From NCBI RefSeq assembly GCF_004341035.1, contig NZ_SLXK01000002.1, positions 106,488 through 170,487 of the forward strand: a stretch of DNA of 64,000 nt. Reading direction: 5' to 3'. Position numbers and translations under genes: made by a program. The DNA is from Scopulibacillus darangshiensis. GTDB taxonomy: Bacteria; Bacillota; Bacilli; Bacillales; Sporolactobacillaceae. Numbering within the stretch: the first letter of the stretch is position 1; every line of letters starts with the position of its first letter. Below the pieces are notes generated by a model. It was given only the letters and a program-made list of their open reading frames with translations, made no database searches and was not told the origin of the DNA. Of this stretch, positions 45,829 through 53,862 are shown one piece after another.

Positions 45829-47013
45829 CTATAAACATGTCTTCATCCAACAAATGGTTTCCTGAGGATCGATTGGATGACCTTTCTGAGTGGCTGCTAT
45901 ATAAATAGGCATTGGGGCTTGATCAGGTGTTTTGCGTGCAAGCTCAAGCAGAACAGTTTGAAAATAGGTTAAATATTCAGGTTCAGTGATTTTCCCATCG
46001 AGTAGAAGGACGATGCAATTTGATCTGCCATTTGTTTTCCCAACAAGCATCGAGCATTCCTTATGCCTTTTTTTTACTAGTCTAAGGTCAGGAAGCTGAC
46101 CAATACAGATGTGGTCCTTCCATTCAAATGCTGACCGCATACCTTGATTTCCCATTACTTTTAACGGAGTGTTAAAGTCGATTGTAAAACGTCCCTGATT
46201 ATCTTCCCCCGGCTCCCAATTAAGTTGCGCCCGATTAGTCATTTCCCTTTGTATATTAATAGTCGGTACCGGAAGAGTCGGGTGGTCACCGCGCAGCAGG
46301 TCATGATTATATATGTCTTTAAGTCTCTCTTCCTGCAATGCTTGTTGAGGGGTGTCAATCGTTTGGACCTGTCCCTTCTTTAACATCATGACCCGATCAC
46401 AAAACAATCCGGCGATATTCAAATCATGGAAAATGGCGACAATGGTAAGACCCTTATCCCTTGATAGTTGGTTAATAAGCTCCAAAAGTTTGATTTGGTT
46501 TGAAATATCCAAGTGGTTGGTTGGTTCATCCAAAAGTAAAAGGAGAGGATCCTGGACTAATGCCCTTGCGAGAAAAACCCTTTGAAGCTCACCGCCGCTC
46601 AATGTTTGAATATCCCTTTCCGCGAAATGGGCGATGCCGGTTTGGTCCATAGCTTCCCGGACTTTTTCTTCATCTTTCGGAAGCCATGTCTTGAGTAGCC
46701 CTTTCTGATAAGCGTACCTTCCCATCTTTACGATTTCAATGACACGATATGAAAAGGAGAGTTCGATTCTCTGGGGCAGGACGGCGATGCTCTGCGCCCT
46801 TTTTTTGGAAGAATATGTCTTAATATTTTCATCCCGAACCATTATTGTCCCTTCATAAGACAACAGACCGCTCACAGCTTTTAACAGTGTTGATTTGCCG
46901 CTGCCATTCGGTCCGACGATGCCAAAAAATTCACCTGGCTTAACCTCAAAGCTAACATCTTTTACTGCTGTAAAATGGTCGTATTTAATCGTTAAGTTTT
47001 TGCCGGTGAGCAT
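45829..47013 (-). CDS. btuD: Cobalamin ABC transporter ATPase with CbiZ-like tail
   Basis: Residues 1 to about 258 are a typical ABC ATPase: Walker A GPNGSGKSTLL, signature LSGGELQRVFLARAL, Walker B LLLLDEPTNHLDI. The remaining roughly 135 residues resemble a shortened CbiZ (adenosylcobinamide amidohydrolase): TPLKVMGNQGMRSAF, CIVLLLDGKITEPEYL and MPIYIAATQKG. B. subtilis YvrA is also an ATPase-CbiZ fusion but longer (about 440 aa). The CbiZ assignment is inferred, and its middle part appears missing. Last gene of the riboswitch-controlled operon. Confidence 0.85.
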   Translation of the reverse strand: MLTGKNLTIKYDHFTAVKDVSFEVKPGEFFGIVGPNGSGKSTLLKAVSGLLSYEGTIMVRDENIKTYSSKKRAQSIAVLPQRIELSFSYRVIEIVKMGRYAYQKGLLKTWLPKDEEKVREAMDQTGIAHFAERDIQTLSGGELQRVFLARALVQDPLLLLLDEPTNHLDISNQIKLLELINQLSRDKGLTIVAIFHDLNIAGLFCDRVMMLKKGQVQTIDTPQQALQEERLKDIYNHDLLRGDHPTLPVPTINIQREMTNRAQLNWEPGEDNQGRFTIDFNTPLKVMGNQGMRSAFEWKDHICIGQLPDLRLVKKRHKECSMLVGKTNGRSNCIVLLLDGKITEPEYLTYFQTVLLELARKTPDQAPMPIYIAATQKGHPIDPQETICWMKTCL

Positions 47014-47016
47014 CGG

Positions 47017-48069
47017 TTAAACGCCCCCTTTTCTTCGTTGGTAGACTAAAATCACGGCAAAGACAGGCGCGCCAATAATTGAAGTAATGACACCCACAGG
47101 TAATTCGGTTGGTGCAATAATTGTTCTAGAGACAAGATCAGCTGCCGTAAGAAAAGTCCCGCCATTAATAAACGAAAGGGCTAATAAATCACGGTAATTT
47201 GGTCCCCATATTAATCTCAGCATATGAGGGATAACCAAGCCGACAAACCCAATCGTCCCTGAAACTGCCACTGCCGCTCCTGTCAGACAAGTCGCCGCAA
47301 TGAGAATAACAGCCTTTCTCTGCTTAATGGATAACCCGAGATAGTGTGCATTTTCTTCTCCGACTGAAAGTAAATTTAACTCGGAACGATTCATTAGCAA
47401 AAGAATGAAGCCAATAGCGGCAAAAGGGATGAGGATCCAAAGATATGACCAGCCCTTCATGGCAACACTTCCAAGCAGCCATGACACAATGTTCTTTAAA
47501 TTTTTATCGGATAACGCCACCATCAGCGAGACAAGCGATGCTAAAAAGGAGCTCGTGATGATTCCTGCCAATATGACAATTTCTACGGTCATCCCTCTAT
47601 TAATCATCCTGGTCAATCCCAGTATAACAATTAACGTTGCACCGCCTGCCAAAATGCTTATGATCGGCAATGTGTATACTCCGGCAAACGGAAGGGTAAA
47701 ACCAGTATAAATCACAAAAACCGCCCCGACCGATGCACCTGAAGAAACACCCAGAGTGTAGGGATCGGCTAACGGATTGCGCAAAAGTCCCTGCAAGGCA
47801 CAGCCTGCCGCCGACAGTGATGCGCCTACAAGAAATGCGAGCAGGACTCTCGGAAGGCGAATCAGCCATATAATATTGTCATTTGTCCGGTTCACATCCA
47901 AAATACTCGCCCCAAACAGGTGATGAGCGATACTATTTATGACAGATAAAAAAGGGAGTGGTACACTCCCGATTGCTGTGGCTAATACAATTATTAATAA
48001 TGCTAGTAATATTGATATCGTATAACGCGATAATCTATTTAAACGCGTCCGGATAGACTTTTTTTGCAA
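47017..48069 (-). CDS. btuC: Cobalamin ABC transporter permease (FecCD family)
   Basis: About ten membrane helices; family motifs are RLPRVLLAFLVGASLSAAGC, LRNPLADPYTLGVSSGAS and GLVIPHMLRLIWGPNYR. The likely start is a TTG at 48069 with GAGGGAG 9 bases upstream, giving 350 aa and overlapping btuF by 35 bases. A frame reaching 48213 lies inside btuF and is rejected. The riboswitch upstream identifies the substrate as B12 rather than a siderophore. Confidence 0.9.
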   Translation of the reverse strand: MQKKSIRTRLNRLSRYTISILLALLIIVLATAIGSVPLPFLSVINSIAHHLFGASILDVNRTNDNIIWLIRLPRVLLAFLVGASLSAAGCALQGLLRNPLADPYTLGVSSGASVGAVFVIYTGFTLPFAGVYTLPIISILAGGATLIVILGLTRMINRGMTVEIVILAGIITSSFLASLVSLMVALSDKNLKNIVSWLLGSVAMKGWSYLWILIPFAAIGFILLLMNRSELNLLSVGEENAHYLGLSIKQRKAVILIAATCLTGAAVAVSGTIGFVGLVIPHMLRLIWGPNYRDLLALSFINGGTFLTAADLVSRTIIAPTELPVGVITSIIGAPVFAVILVYQRRKGGV

Positions 48070-48991
48070 GTTGAACGACTCCCTCTGCCATCCTTGGACC
48101 AGGTCTTGAAATGATCCCTTCATCAATGGTATAGACGTGATGATGCTTAACAGCTGAAACTTGATTCCAAGCTTTGCGGTCTTCAACCTTTTTGATATCT
48201 TTAGCACCGCCATATGTCAGAACAATCACGTCGGGGTTATACTTTACTGCCTGTTCTTCCGATACTTTTGGAAAACCTGATAATGATTCTGCAGCATTCT
48301 TTGCATCAATTTTATTCAGCATCTCATCCATAAATGTGCCTTTGCCTGTTGTGTAAATTTCCGGAGGTCCGGAAATTTCGACCCATACCTTCTTTTGTTT
48401 GTCTGGGTGAGGTCTTTTCGCCAACTTCTCTTGTACGTTTTTTATTTTTGACTTCATACCAGAAATGACTTCGTCACCCTTCTTCCCGGTTCCAGTCATT
48501 TTGGCGATCATTTGAATCGACCCATATAATTCTTTGAAAGATGTTGGATTCTTAACGACAAAGACATTCAGACCAGATTGTCTGAGCCTGTGAATCTGTT
48601 GTTTGCCCAAAAGCTGCTGAGCAAGAACAAGGTCAGGCTTTAGTGATAAAATCTTTTCAATATTTAACTGATAACCGCCGACTTTCGGTTTTTCCTTGAC
48701 TTCAGCAGGATAGTCATCATTATCTGTCACACCGACAACATGATCACCAAGTCCAAGCGCATAAACAATTTCCGTATTGCTCGGAACAAGAGGAATAATC
48801 CTTTTTGGCTGATGTTCTATCGTTACTTTTTTCCCTGAAGCGTCCTTAATAGTCATTGGGAATTGATTGTTTTGTCCGGTTTTTCCTTTGTCAGCGGATT
48901 GATCTTTGTGATCCTGTGCACCGCTGCATCCCGACAGGATTAGTGTTAAAACAAACAAAAGAGACATAAAAATTAGACTAGTTCTTTTCAT
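48035..48991 (-). CDS. btuF: Cobalamin-binding lipoprotein
   Basis: Extracellular substrate-binding component. Signal peptide with lipobox LILSGC near residue 22. The rest is a PBP type-III fold: PKRIIPLVPSNTEIVYALGL, VGGYQLNIEKILSLKPDLVL and NPDVIVLTYGG. ATG at 48991 after AAGGAG; 318 aa. First gene of the operon, directly behind a cobalamin riboswitch. It resembles B. subtilis YvrC. Confidence 0.92.
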   Translation of the reverse strand: MKRTSLIFMSLLFVLTLILSGCSGAQDHKDQSADKGKTGQNNQFPMTIKDASGKKVTIEHQPKRIIPLVPSNTEIVYALGLGDHVVGVTDNDDYPAEVKEKPKVGGYQLNIEKILSLKPDLVLAQQLLGKQQIHRLRQSGLNVFVVKNPTSFKELYGSIQMIAKMTGTGKKGDEVISGMKSKIKNVQEKLAKRPHPDKQKKVWVEISGPPEIYTTGKGTFMDEMLNKIDAKNAAESLSGFPKVSEEQAVKYNPDVIVLTYGGAKDIKKVEDRKAWNQVSAVKHHHVYTIDEGIISRPGPRMAEGVVQLAKKVYPDAFK

Positions 48992-49015
48992 AGATTTCTC
49001 TCCTTCAAAAAAATA

Positions 49016-49039
49016 CCCCATCCCTGACATAGGATGAGG
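49016..49039 (-). terminator. Riboswitch expression-platform terminator
   Basis: CCTCATCC (49039-49032) pairs with GGATGGGG (49023-49016, one G-U), followed by TATTTTTTT on the minus strand and then directly by the btuF ribosome binding site. This is the off-state terminator expected of a transcriptional cobalamin riboswitch. Confidence 0.8.
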
Positions 49040-49134
49040 TTCTCGGGCAAGTTATGATGGTTGTTAAACATGTTCACATGAATCGTAACAGCCGCTTAAG
49101 AATCTCAAATCCCCGAAGATCATGAAACGATGAT

Positions 49135-49305
49135 TGAAGTCAGGCAGGTCTACTGGCTCGTGCCTTTAGCCTTTATGGTCCTTCCCGCACTCTTTCGTGC
49201 AGTGGTTCATCCATATCGTCAGCACTAACAGTTGCGGGGACAGCTTTGGTTTCGCACCAAATTCCCTATTAAGCAATACTGCACCTTACTTTCGAATGAT
49301 TATTT
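49135..49305 (-). ncRNA. Cobalamin (B12) riboswitch aptamer
   Basis: The B12 box appears as GAGCCAGTAGACCTGCCTG (about 49160-49142). Upstream are the other conserved parts: GGTGCGAAACC (about 49258-49248) and GCTGTCCCCGCAACTGT (about 49243-49227), plus AGGGAATTTGG at the 5' end. The order and spacing match the cobalamin riboswitch family. It lies between a promoter (49321-49349) and the btuF terminator, so adenosylcobalamin should repress btuFCD. Confidence 0.93.
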
Positions 49306-49320
49306 ATTTTTCCATTTTTT

Positions 49321-49349
49321 ATCATAGCACACCGTGTATTATTAACCAA
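49321..49349 (-). promoter_or_regulatory. Sigma-A promoter of the B12 operon
   Basis: TTGGTT (49349-49344), 17-base spacer, extended TGCTATGAT with -10 TATGAT (49326-49321). It directly precedes the riboswitch. Confidence 0.7.
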
Positions 49350-49358
49350 TTAAAATCG

Positions 49359-51164
49359 TCAAATTGTCGCGGGTTTCTTCATCTTTCGTGGTAAAAAGAA
49401 CGTAAATGTCGTTCCCTCTCCCATTTTGCTGTTCACTATGATCTTGCCTTCATGAGCCTCAACAATGTTCCTTGCAATAGCGAGGCCGAGCCCCGTACCG
49501 GATTTCCCTCTTGTTCTAGCTTTGTCTGCTTTATAGAAACGCTCAAACACAAAAGGCAAGTCCTCCTGGGCAATTCCCGATCCTGTGTCATGAACTTTAA
49601 CAACAACACCATTTTCATTTTCTTCAACATCAACTGTGACAGTGCCATTTTTGGAAGTATGGCGAATGGCATTATCGACAAGGTTAGTGATAACCTGCTC
49701 AATTCTGTCAGGATCAAATGTCAAGGTGGATTCCGGGTGTTCAGGACCATTAAGTGTCAACAGGATGTTTTCTTCCTTTGCTAGCGTTTTAAATTTATGG
49801 ACAGCTTTCATAAAGAAGTCCCCTAGCTCGACCTCCGTTTGATTGAGTTGGAAGTGGCCTGCTTCAAGTCTGGCCAAATCTAATAATTCATTGACAAGCC
49901 GCCCCATCCGTTGTGATTCGTCATAAATAATTTTGGCCATTTCCTTTTTGTCTTCCGCCGTTTCGGCGACATCATCAACAATCGCTTCACTGTATCCCTG
50001 CAGCATGGCGATCGGTGTCCGCAATTCATGGCTTACATTTGCGATAAAGCCTTTCCTTAATTGATCAAGCTGTCTTTCCTCAGTCATGTCACGCAGCACA
50101 GCGACAGCCCCGCGGACAACAGCCTGATCATAAAGAGGGGTCATGACAATCACCCAAGAACGGCCTTGGTATGAGACTTCAGCTACGTCCTTTTTCTCTG
50201 TTGTCACCGCTGTATGGAACAAGGCTTGAACGGGTTCTGGTATTTTTTGATCAGGGGCGGGTCCCTCTCCGTCTTCATAGCGCCAAGCGTGCAGAAATCG
50301 TTTTGCCGGGGGATTAAGAATAAGCAATTGACCCTCTCGATCAAAGGTCATAACACCGTCAGCCATGCTCTCCAATATCCCTGACAATTGTTCTTTTTCC
50401 TGATTCAATGCTGTCAGGTTCTGCTTTAACTGCCCGGCCATCCTATTAAAGGTTGTACCAAGTTCGCCAATTTCATCCTTTGTTAAAACAGGGACCTCGG
50501 TATCGAATTTACCTTGTGAAACCTGTAATGCTGCTTCACGCATGCTGCGGAGCGGCGCGGTTATTCTTGTTGACAGGAAAAAGGCAAAAAAAGTTGTTAG
50601 GATAATCGCAATAAAAGCACTGATATATATCAGCTTTTTTGCATTATTTGTTGTATCCTGAATCACATCAAGAGATTGGAACACATAGACCGCACCGTGG
50701 TGGCCATTACTGAATTTAATAGGAACCCCGACGACCATCATCCGGCTGTGTGACACGACGCCATTCACTTTTATTGGAAAATCACCCTGTTTGACAACAT
50801 AATTATTTCCTTTTAGCGTCTGTGCTCTGCTTAATGTGTCATCTTTTTCAAAAAAACGTTTTGGAAGTTTAGGAAGATTATTTTCATTAGGTGACACCCA
50901 ATAAGAATCGTTCCCAATAATAACCGCTCTTGCCGAATGGGAATCAACGATCTCGGAAGATGTTAATAACGATTCCTTTGACTCGTTGCTGCTTGAAACA
51001 ATATCGGATACCTTTAAGGCTATTTGTTTCATTTGGTTCTCTGCTTCACCTACATGGAAATTCTCAAAGAATTGCAGCAGCAGGACGGTTAAAAAAAACA
51101 AGACGACGGATACGAGCAAAAGAATGGTCAGCCAAAGTTTGCCGACAACACTCCGCCAGATCAT
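49359..51164 (-). CDS. resE: Sensor histidine kinase ResE
   Basis: Membrane sensor for oxygen limitation and nitric oxide, phosphorylating ResD. Helices at about 8-31 and 179-200 flank an outside domain; then HAMP (about 200-255), a PAS-like domain (MADGVMTFDREGQLLILNPP), the phospho-acceptor His in NVSHELRTPIAMLQGYSEA, and the ATPase domain (DNAIRHTS, GTGLGLAIARNIVEAH). The ATG at 51164 overlaps the resD stop by one base. 601 aa. No terminator was seen after it; the B12 promoter begins within its last bases. Confidence 0.94.
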   Translation of the reverse strand: MIWRSVVGKLWLTILLLVSVVLFFLTVLLLQFFENFHVGEAENQMKQIALKVSDIVSSSNESKESLLTSSEIVDSHSARAVIIGNDSYWVSPNENNLPKLPKRFFEKDDTLSRAQTLKGNNYVVKQGDFPIKVNGVVSHSRMMVVGVPIKFSNGHHGAVYVFQSLDVIQDTTNNAKKLIYISAFIAIILTTFFAFFLSTRITAPLRSMREAALQVSQGKFDTEVPVLTKDEIGELGTTFNRMAGQLKQNLTALNQEKEQLSGILESMADGVMTFDREGQLLILNPPAKRFLHAWRYEDGEGPAPDQKIPEPVQALFHTAVTTEKKDVAEVSYQGRSWVIVMTPLYDQAVVRGAVAVLRDMTEERQLDQLRKGFIANVSHELRTPIAMLQGYSEAIVDDVAETAEDKKEMAKIIYDESQRMGRLVNELLDLARLEAGHFQLNQTEVELGDFFMKAVHKFKTLAKEENILLTLNGPEHPESTLTFDPDRIEQVITNLVDNAIRHTSKNGTVTVDVEENENGVVVKVHDTGSGIAQEDLPFVFERFYKADKARTRGKSGTGLGLAIARNIVEAHEGKIIVNSKMGEGTTFTFFLPRKMKKPATI

Positions 51165-51886
51165 CAATCCGTACCCACCTCAAATTTATAACCGACACCC
51201 CATACTGTGACGATCATATTCGCCGCCTTTTCAGATACGCGGTTTAATTTTTCCCGGAGCCGTTTGACATGGGTGTCCACTGTCCTCAAATCACCGAAAA
51301 ACTCGTAATTCCATACATCCTTAAGCAACTCTTCACGGTTAAAGACTTTATCAGGAGAGTGAGCAAGATAGTATAATAATTCATATTCTTTTGGCGTTAA
51401 ATTTACCTCATTCTGATTGACCGTCACACGATGTGCATCATGGTCAATGGTCAAATGCGGAAAAACAAGGACATTTTTCGCCGTGGTGTCTGTTTCCAAA
51501 AACTTAGTTTTTGAAGAGCGGCGCAACAGCGCTTTGACTCGCAGAACAACTTCACGCGGGCTGAACGGTTTGATAATATAATCATCTGTTCCTACTTCGA
51601 ATCCTTGTACCCTGTTAGCCTCTTCACCCTTTGCCGTCAGCATAATAACAGGAGTTGCTTTACTGTCCCTTAGCTTCTCACACACCTCAATGCCATCCAT
51701 CCCCGGCAGCATCAAGTCAAGCAGGATGAGATCATAATCGTTATTAACCGCCATCTCCAATGCCGTTTCGCCATCTTCAGCTTCTTCGATGACATAACCT
51801 TCACGTTCTAAGTACATTCTAAGCAATCTGCGAATCCGTTCTTCATCATCAACGACTAAAACAACTGCATTTTCATTGTCCAACAT
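51164..51886 (-). CDS. resD: Response regulator ResD
   Basis: OmpR-family transcription activator of anaerobic and cytochrome genes. Receiver domain with phospho-Asp in DYDLILLDLMLPGMDG and Lys in IIKPFSPREVVLRVKALLRR; winged-helix domain with LTPKEYELLYYLAHSPDKVF and RTVDTHVKRLREKL. ATG at 51886 after AAGGAGG gives 240 aa, as in B. subtilis. It has its own promoter and is separated from resABC by 770 bases of debris. Confidence 0.95.
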   Translation of the reverse strand: MLDNENAVVLVVDDEERIRRLLRMYLEREGYVIEEAEDGETALEMAVNNDYDLILLDLMLPGMDGIEVCEKLRDSKATPVIMLTAKGEEANRVQGFEVGTDDYIIKPFSPREVVLRVKALLRRSSKTKFLETDTTAKNVLVFPHLTIDHDAHRVTVNQNEVNLTPKEYELLYYLAHSPDKVFNREELLKDVWNYEFFGDLRTVDTHVKRLREKLNRVSEKAANMIVTVWGVGYKFEVGTD

Positions 51887-51907
51887 AGTGCCTCCTTGCT
51901 CAATATA

Positions 51908-51920
51908 ACATACTGTATGT
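51908..51920. promoter_or_regulatory. Inverted repeat in the resD leader
   Basis: ACATAC-T-GTATGT, a perfect 6+6 inverted repeat between the resD promoter and the ribosome binding site. A dimeric repressor site is possible; no regulator is identified. Confidence 0.35.
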
Positions 51921-51949
51921 AACAGTCGGATCATCTTGTCTATATCCTC

Positions 51950-51979
51950 ATTGTAATCAATTTGTGTCCATAAAGTAAA
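51950..51979 (-). promoter_or_regulatory. Promoter of resDE
   Basis: TTTACT (51979-51974), 18-base spacer, TACAAT (51955-51950), about 64 bases before the resD start. Confidence 0.55.
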
Positions 51980-52109
51980 CTTGGGCTTTCAATAAAATAA
52001 AGGTGGATGGCCCCAATTTGACATTTTAATGAACAGAGCCTTATTTTTTTACCGGCTTTGGGCTTTCATAACACCTATGAACGACATTTCCCATACAGGC
52101 TAGATGAGT

Positions 52110-52247
52110 TCATAATTCATACCCTGCATCCATCATTTTATATCTCAACGAAGGGAGAGATAGGTGCTCGGCAGCTTTCCCATCATTCAGATTCCCTGAT
52201 AAGAAAAGGATCGTAGAAGGGGTTAGCTTTAATAACTGTTGTTTTGA
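52110..52247 (-). pseudogene. Transposase remnant (DDE, IS4-like)
   Basis: A short minus-strand reading frame gives SGNLNDGKAAEHLSLPSLRY directly followed by KMMDAGYEL and a stop. The NDGKAA...MDAGY pattern resembles the catalytic region of IS4-like transposases of Bacillales. Upstream about 15 more codons stay open; downstream the frame is broken. It is too short to be functional. Part of the debris between resC and resD. The family call is from memory of the motif only. Confidence 0.45.
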
Positions 52248-52271
52248 AAGTATCGGAACCGATTATAAATT

Positions 52272-52317
52272 AAAAAATGCAGAAACCCTCAATAATTGTG
52301 AGTGGTTCTGCATTTTT
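52272..52317. terminator. Bidirectional terminator hairpin
   Basis: AAAAATGCAGAA and TTCTGCATTTTT arms, with an inner CTCA/TGAG stem, and T-runs in both directions. Probably stops transcription from resABC before resD. Confidence 0.75.
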
Positions 52318-52357
52318 GTTTGTCTTTCTCTGAATGACATGCACCGTCGGCAATAAA

Positions 52358-52548
52358 GTTGATTGGAGCGGAAGGTGCGAGATTCGGAACACCTAATATA
52401 TGGGTGTTCCTCAGCACCGCTTACTCAAGATGCAGATACTAGACTCCTGCGGGACTAGCGGGACAGGTGAGACCCCGCAGACACTAGAGCGTCAAGGAGG
52501 CTCACCGCCCGCCCCGCGGAAAGTGAGCCTCCTGGAGCGTAGATCAAC
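52358..52548. repeat. MITE-like GC-rich dispersed repeat
   Basis: Starts GTTGATTGGAGCGGAAGG and ends CCTGGAGCGTAGATCAAC, with terminal GTTGAT/ATCAAC inverted repeats. Inside are stems CTGCGGG/CCCCGCAG and a perfect 10-bp GGAGGCTCAC (52497-52506) / GTGAGCCTCC (52523-52532). The text ACTCCTGCGGGA...GGACAGGTGAGACCCCGCAG is, from memory, that of a repeat scattered in many Bacillaceae. An extra 9-bp hairpin (GGAACACC/GGTGTTCC, 52386-52410) appears inserted near the left end. A GGGACTTTTTCAGTGCCC stretch follows to 52617. Confidence 0.75.
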
Positions 52549-52659
52549 GACTCACTTTCTCAGATAGCACAAAAATTGCGAAAACAGCTTTTTTAAAAGG
52601 GACTTTTTCAGTGCCCTCTCCTTAAAAGCTATGCTTTTGAGGACACCTCTTTTAAAACG

Positions 52660-53862
52660 TTATGCGTATGAATGCAAACCGGCAATAACCAAATTAACGA
52701 AGATTAAATTAAACATGATAATAACAAAGCCAATCACACTGAGCCAGGCTGATTTTTCGCCTTGCCAGCCTCTCGATAATCGAAAATGCAAAAATGCGGC
52801 ATAGAACAGGAAGGTTATTAATGCCCAAACCTCTTTGGGATCCCAGCCCCAAAAGCGTGTCCAAGCCTGTTGAGCCCAAATCGCTGCGAAAACCAATCCA
52901 CCTAGGGTAAAGATCGGAAATCCTATAGCTACTGCCCTGTAACTAATTTCATCCATTAGAGGCGAATTAATGTTTTTCAGCACACCTTGGAACGCCGCGC
53001 TGATTCGGCGCCTTAAAATCAAGCGGATAATCCAGTAAAGGATGAAACCTCCGAGAATTGACCAAATAACAGTATTGAATTTCCGAGGTGCCTCGACGCC
53101 ATTCATCCATGATGGCGCTTCAAATAATGGGCCAAATCCCTCACCGATTTTAGTGCCGTCATGTGGTCCTGCAATAGCTGGCATATGATAGACGAGCTTG
53201 GCCTGATTACCTTTTTCGTTGACCCATGAAAAAGTTTGTTGGTAATGAGCTGACTGGAATGCAAATGAAATGATAACAAACGCAAATGTCGCAACAAGGG
53301 AATACATCACAAATTCCAGCCAAAATGTTTTTTTGCTCGCCTTTGATTGATCAATGACTGCTAATAGATAGACTAAACCCGCCGCGAAGCTGATTGAAAG
53401 AATGCCTTCACCCAATGCTACCGTAGTGACATGAATTTTTAGCCAGTTACTTTGCAAGGCGGGAATGAGAGGTTCGACCTCTCTAGGAAATACGCTTGCA
53501 TAGGCTATGACAACAACAGCGATCGGTAATGTCAACACCCCAACTCCATTGTTCCGATACAAGATGTAAATAATAATAAAAGCTAAAATCATCATCATGC
53601 TGAAAAAGGTCGTGTATTCAAACAGATTGCTGACGGGAACGTGGCCATCGGCATCCCAGCGAAAGAAAAAATAACCGAGCTGAGATAAAAAGCCGATGAT
53701 TGTAATGATAAAACCAACCCTGCCAAGACGCTTTCCCGCTGATTCATTGCCTTTTTGGCGGAATTTCTTGCCCGTAACACTGACAGTAAAAACAATCGAC
53801 CCCAAGGTATAAAGAATAAATGACACGAGTAAAAGAAGACTGCTAGTCTCAACAGCTGTCAT
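52660..53862 (-). CDS. resC: Cytochrome c biogenesis protein ResC
   Basis: CcsA-type membrane protein that, with ResB, exports and attaches heme to apocytochrome c (System II). Eight or more helices and the heme-handling motif FWGWDPKEVWALITFLFYAA are visible. The start overlaps the resB stop by 4 bases (ATGA). 400 aa. After its stop come a terminator-like stem and the repeat debris. Confidence 0.94.
   Translation of the reverse strand: MTAVETSSLLLLVSFILYTLGSIVFTVSVTGKKFRQKGNESAGKRLGRVGFIITIIGFLSQLGYFFFRWDADGHVPVSNLFEYTTFFSMMMILAFIIIYILYRNNGVGVLTLPIAVVVIAYASVFPREVEPLIPALQSNWLKIHVTTVALGEGILSISFAAGLVYLLAVIDQSKASKKTFWLEFVMYSLVATFAFVIISFAFQSAHYQQTFSWVNEKGNQAKLVYHMPAIAGPHDGTKIGEGFGPLFEAPSWMNGVEAPRKFNTVIWSILGGFILYWIIRLILRRRISAAFQGVLKNINSPLMDEISYRAVAIGFPIFTLGGLVFAAIWAQQAWTRFWGWDPKEVWALITFLFYAAFLHFRLSRGWQGEKSAWLSVIGFVIIMFNLIFVNLVIAGLHSYA

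Noticed and set aside
45829-49030. Operon as a ferric siderophore transporter
   Set aside because: The upstream cobalamin riboswitch and the CbiZ-like tail point to B12.
52018-52320. Possible plus-strand small RNA from a TTGACA element to the bidirectional terminator
   Set aside because: The -10 element (TTATTT) is poor and the stretch is better explained as a degraded transposon.
52580-52620. GGGACTTTTTCAGTGCCC as an insertion-sequence end
   Set aside because: Only one end is visible, with no partner repeat or target duplication; kept as part of the repeat description.
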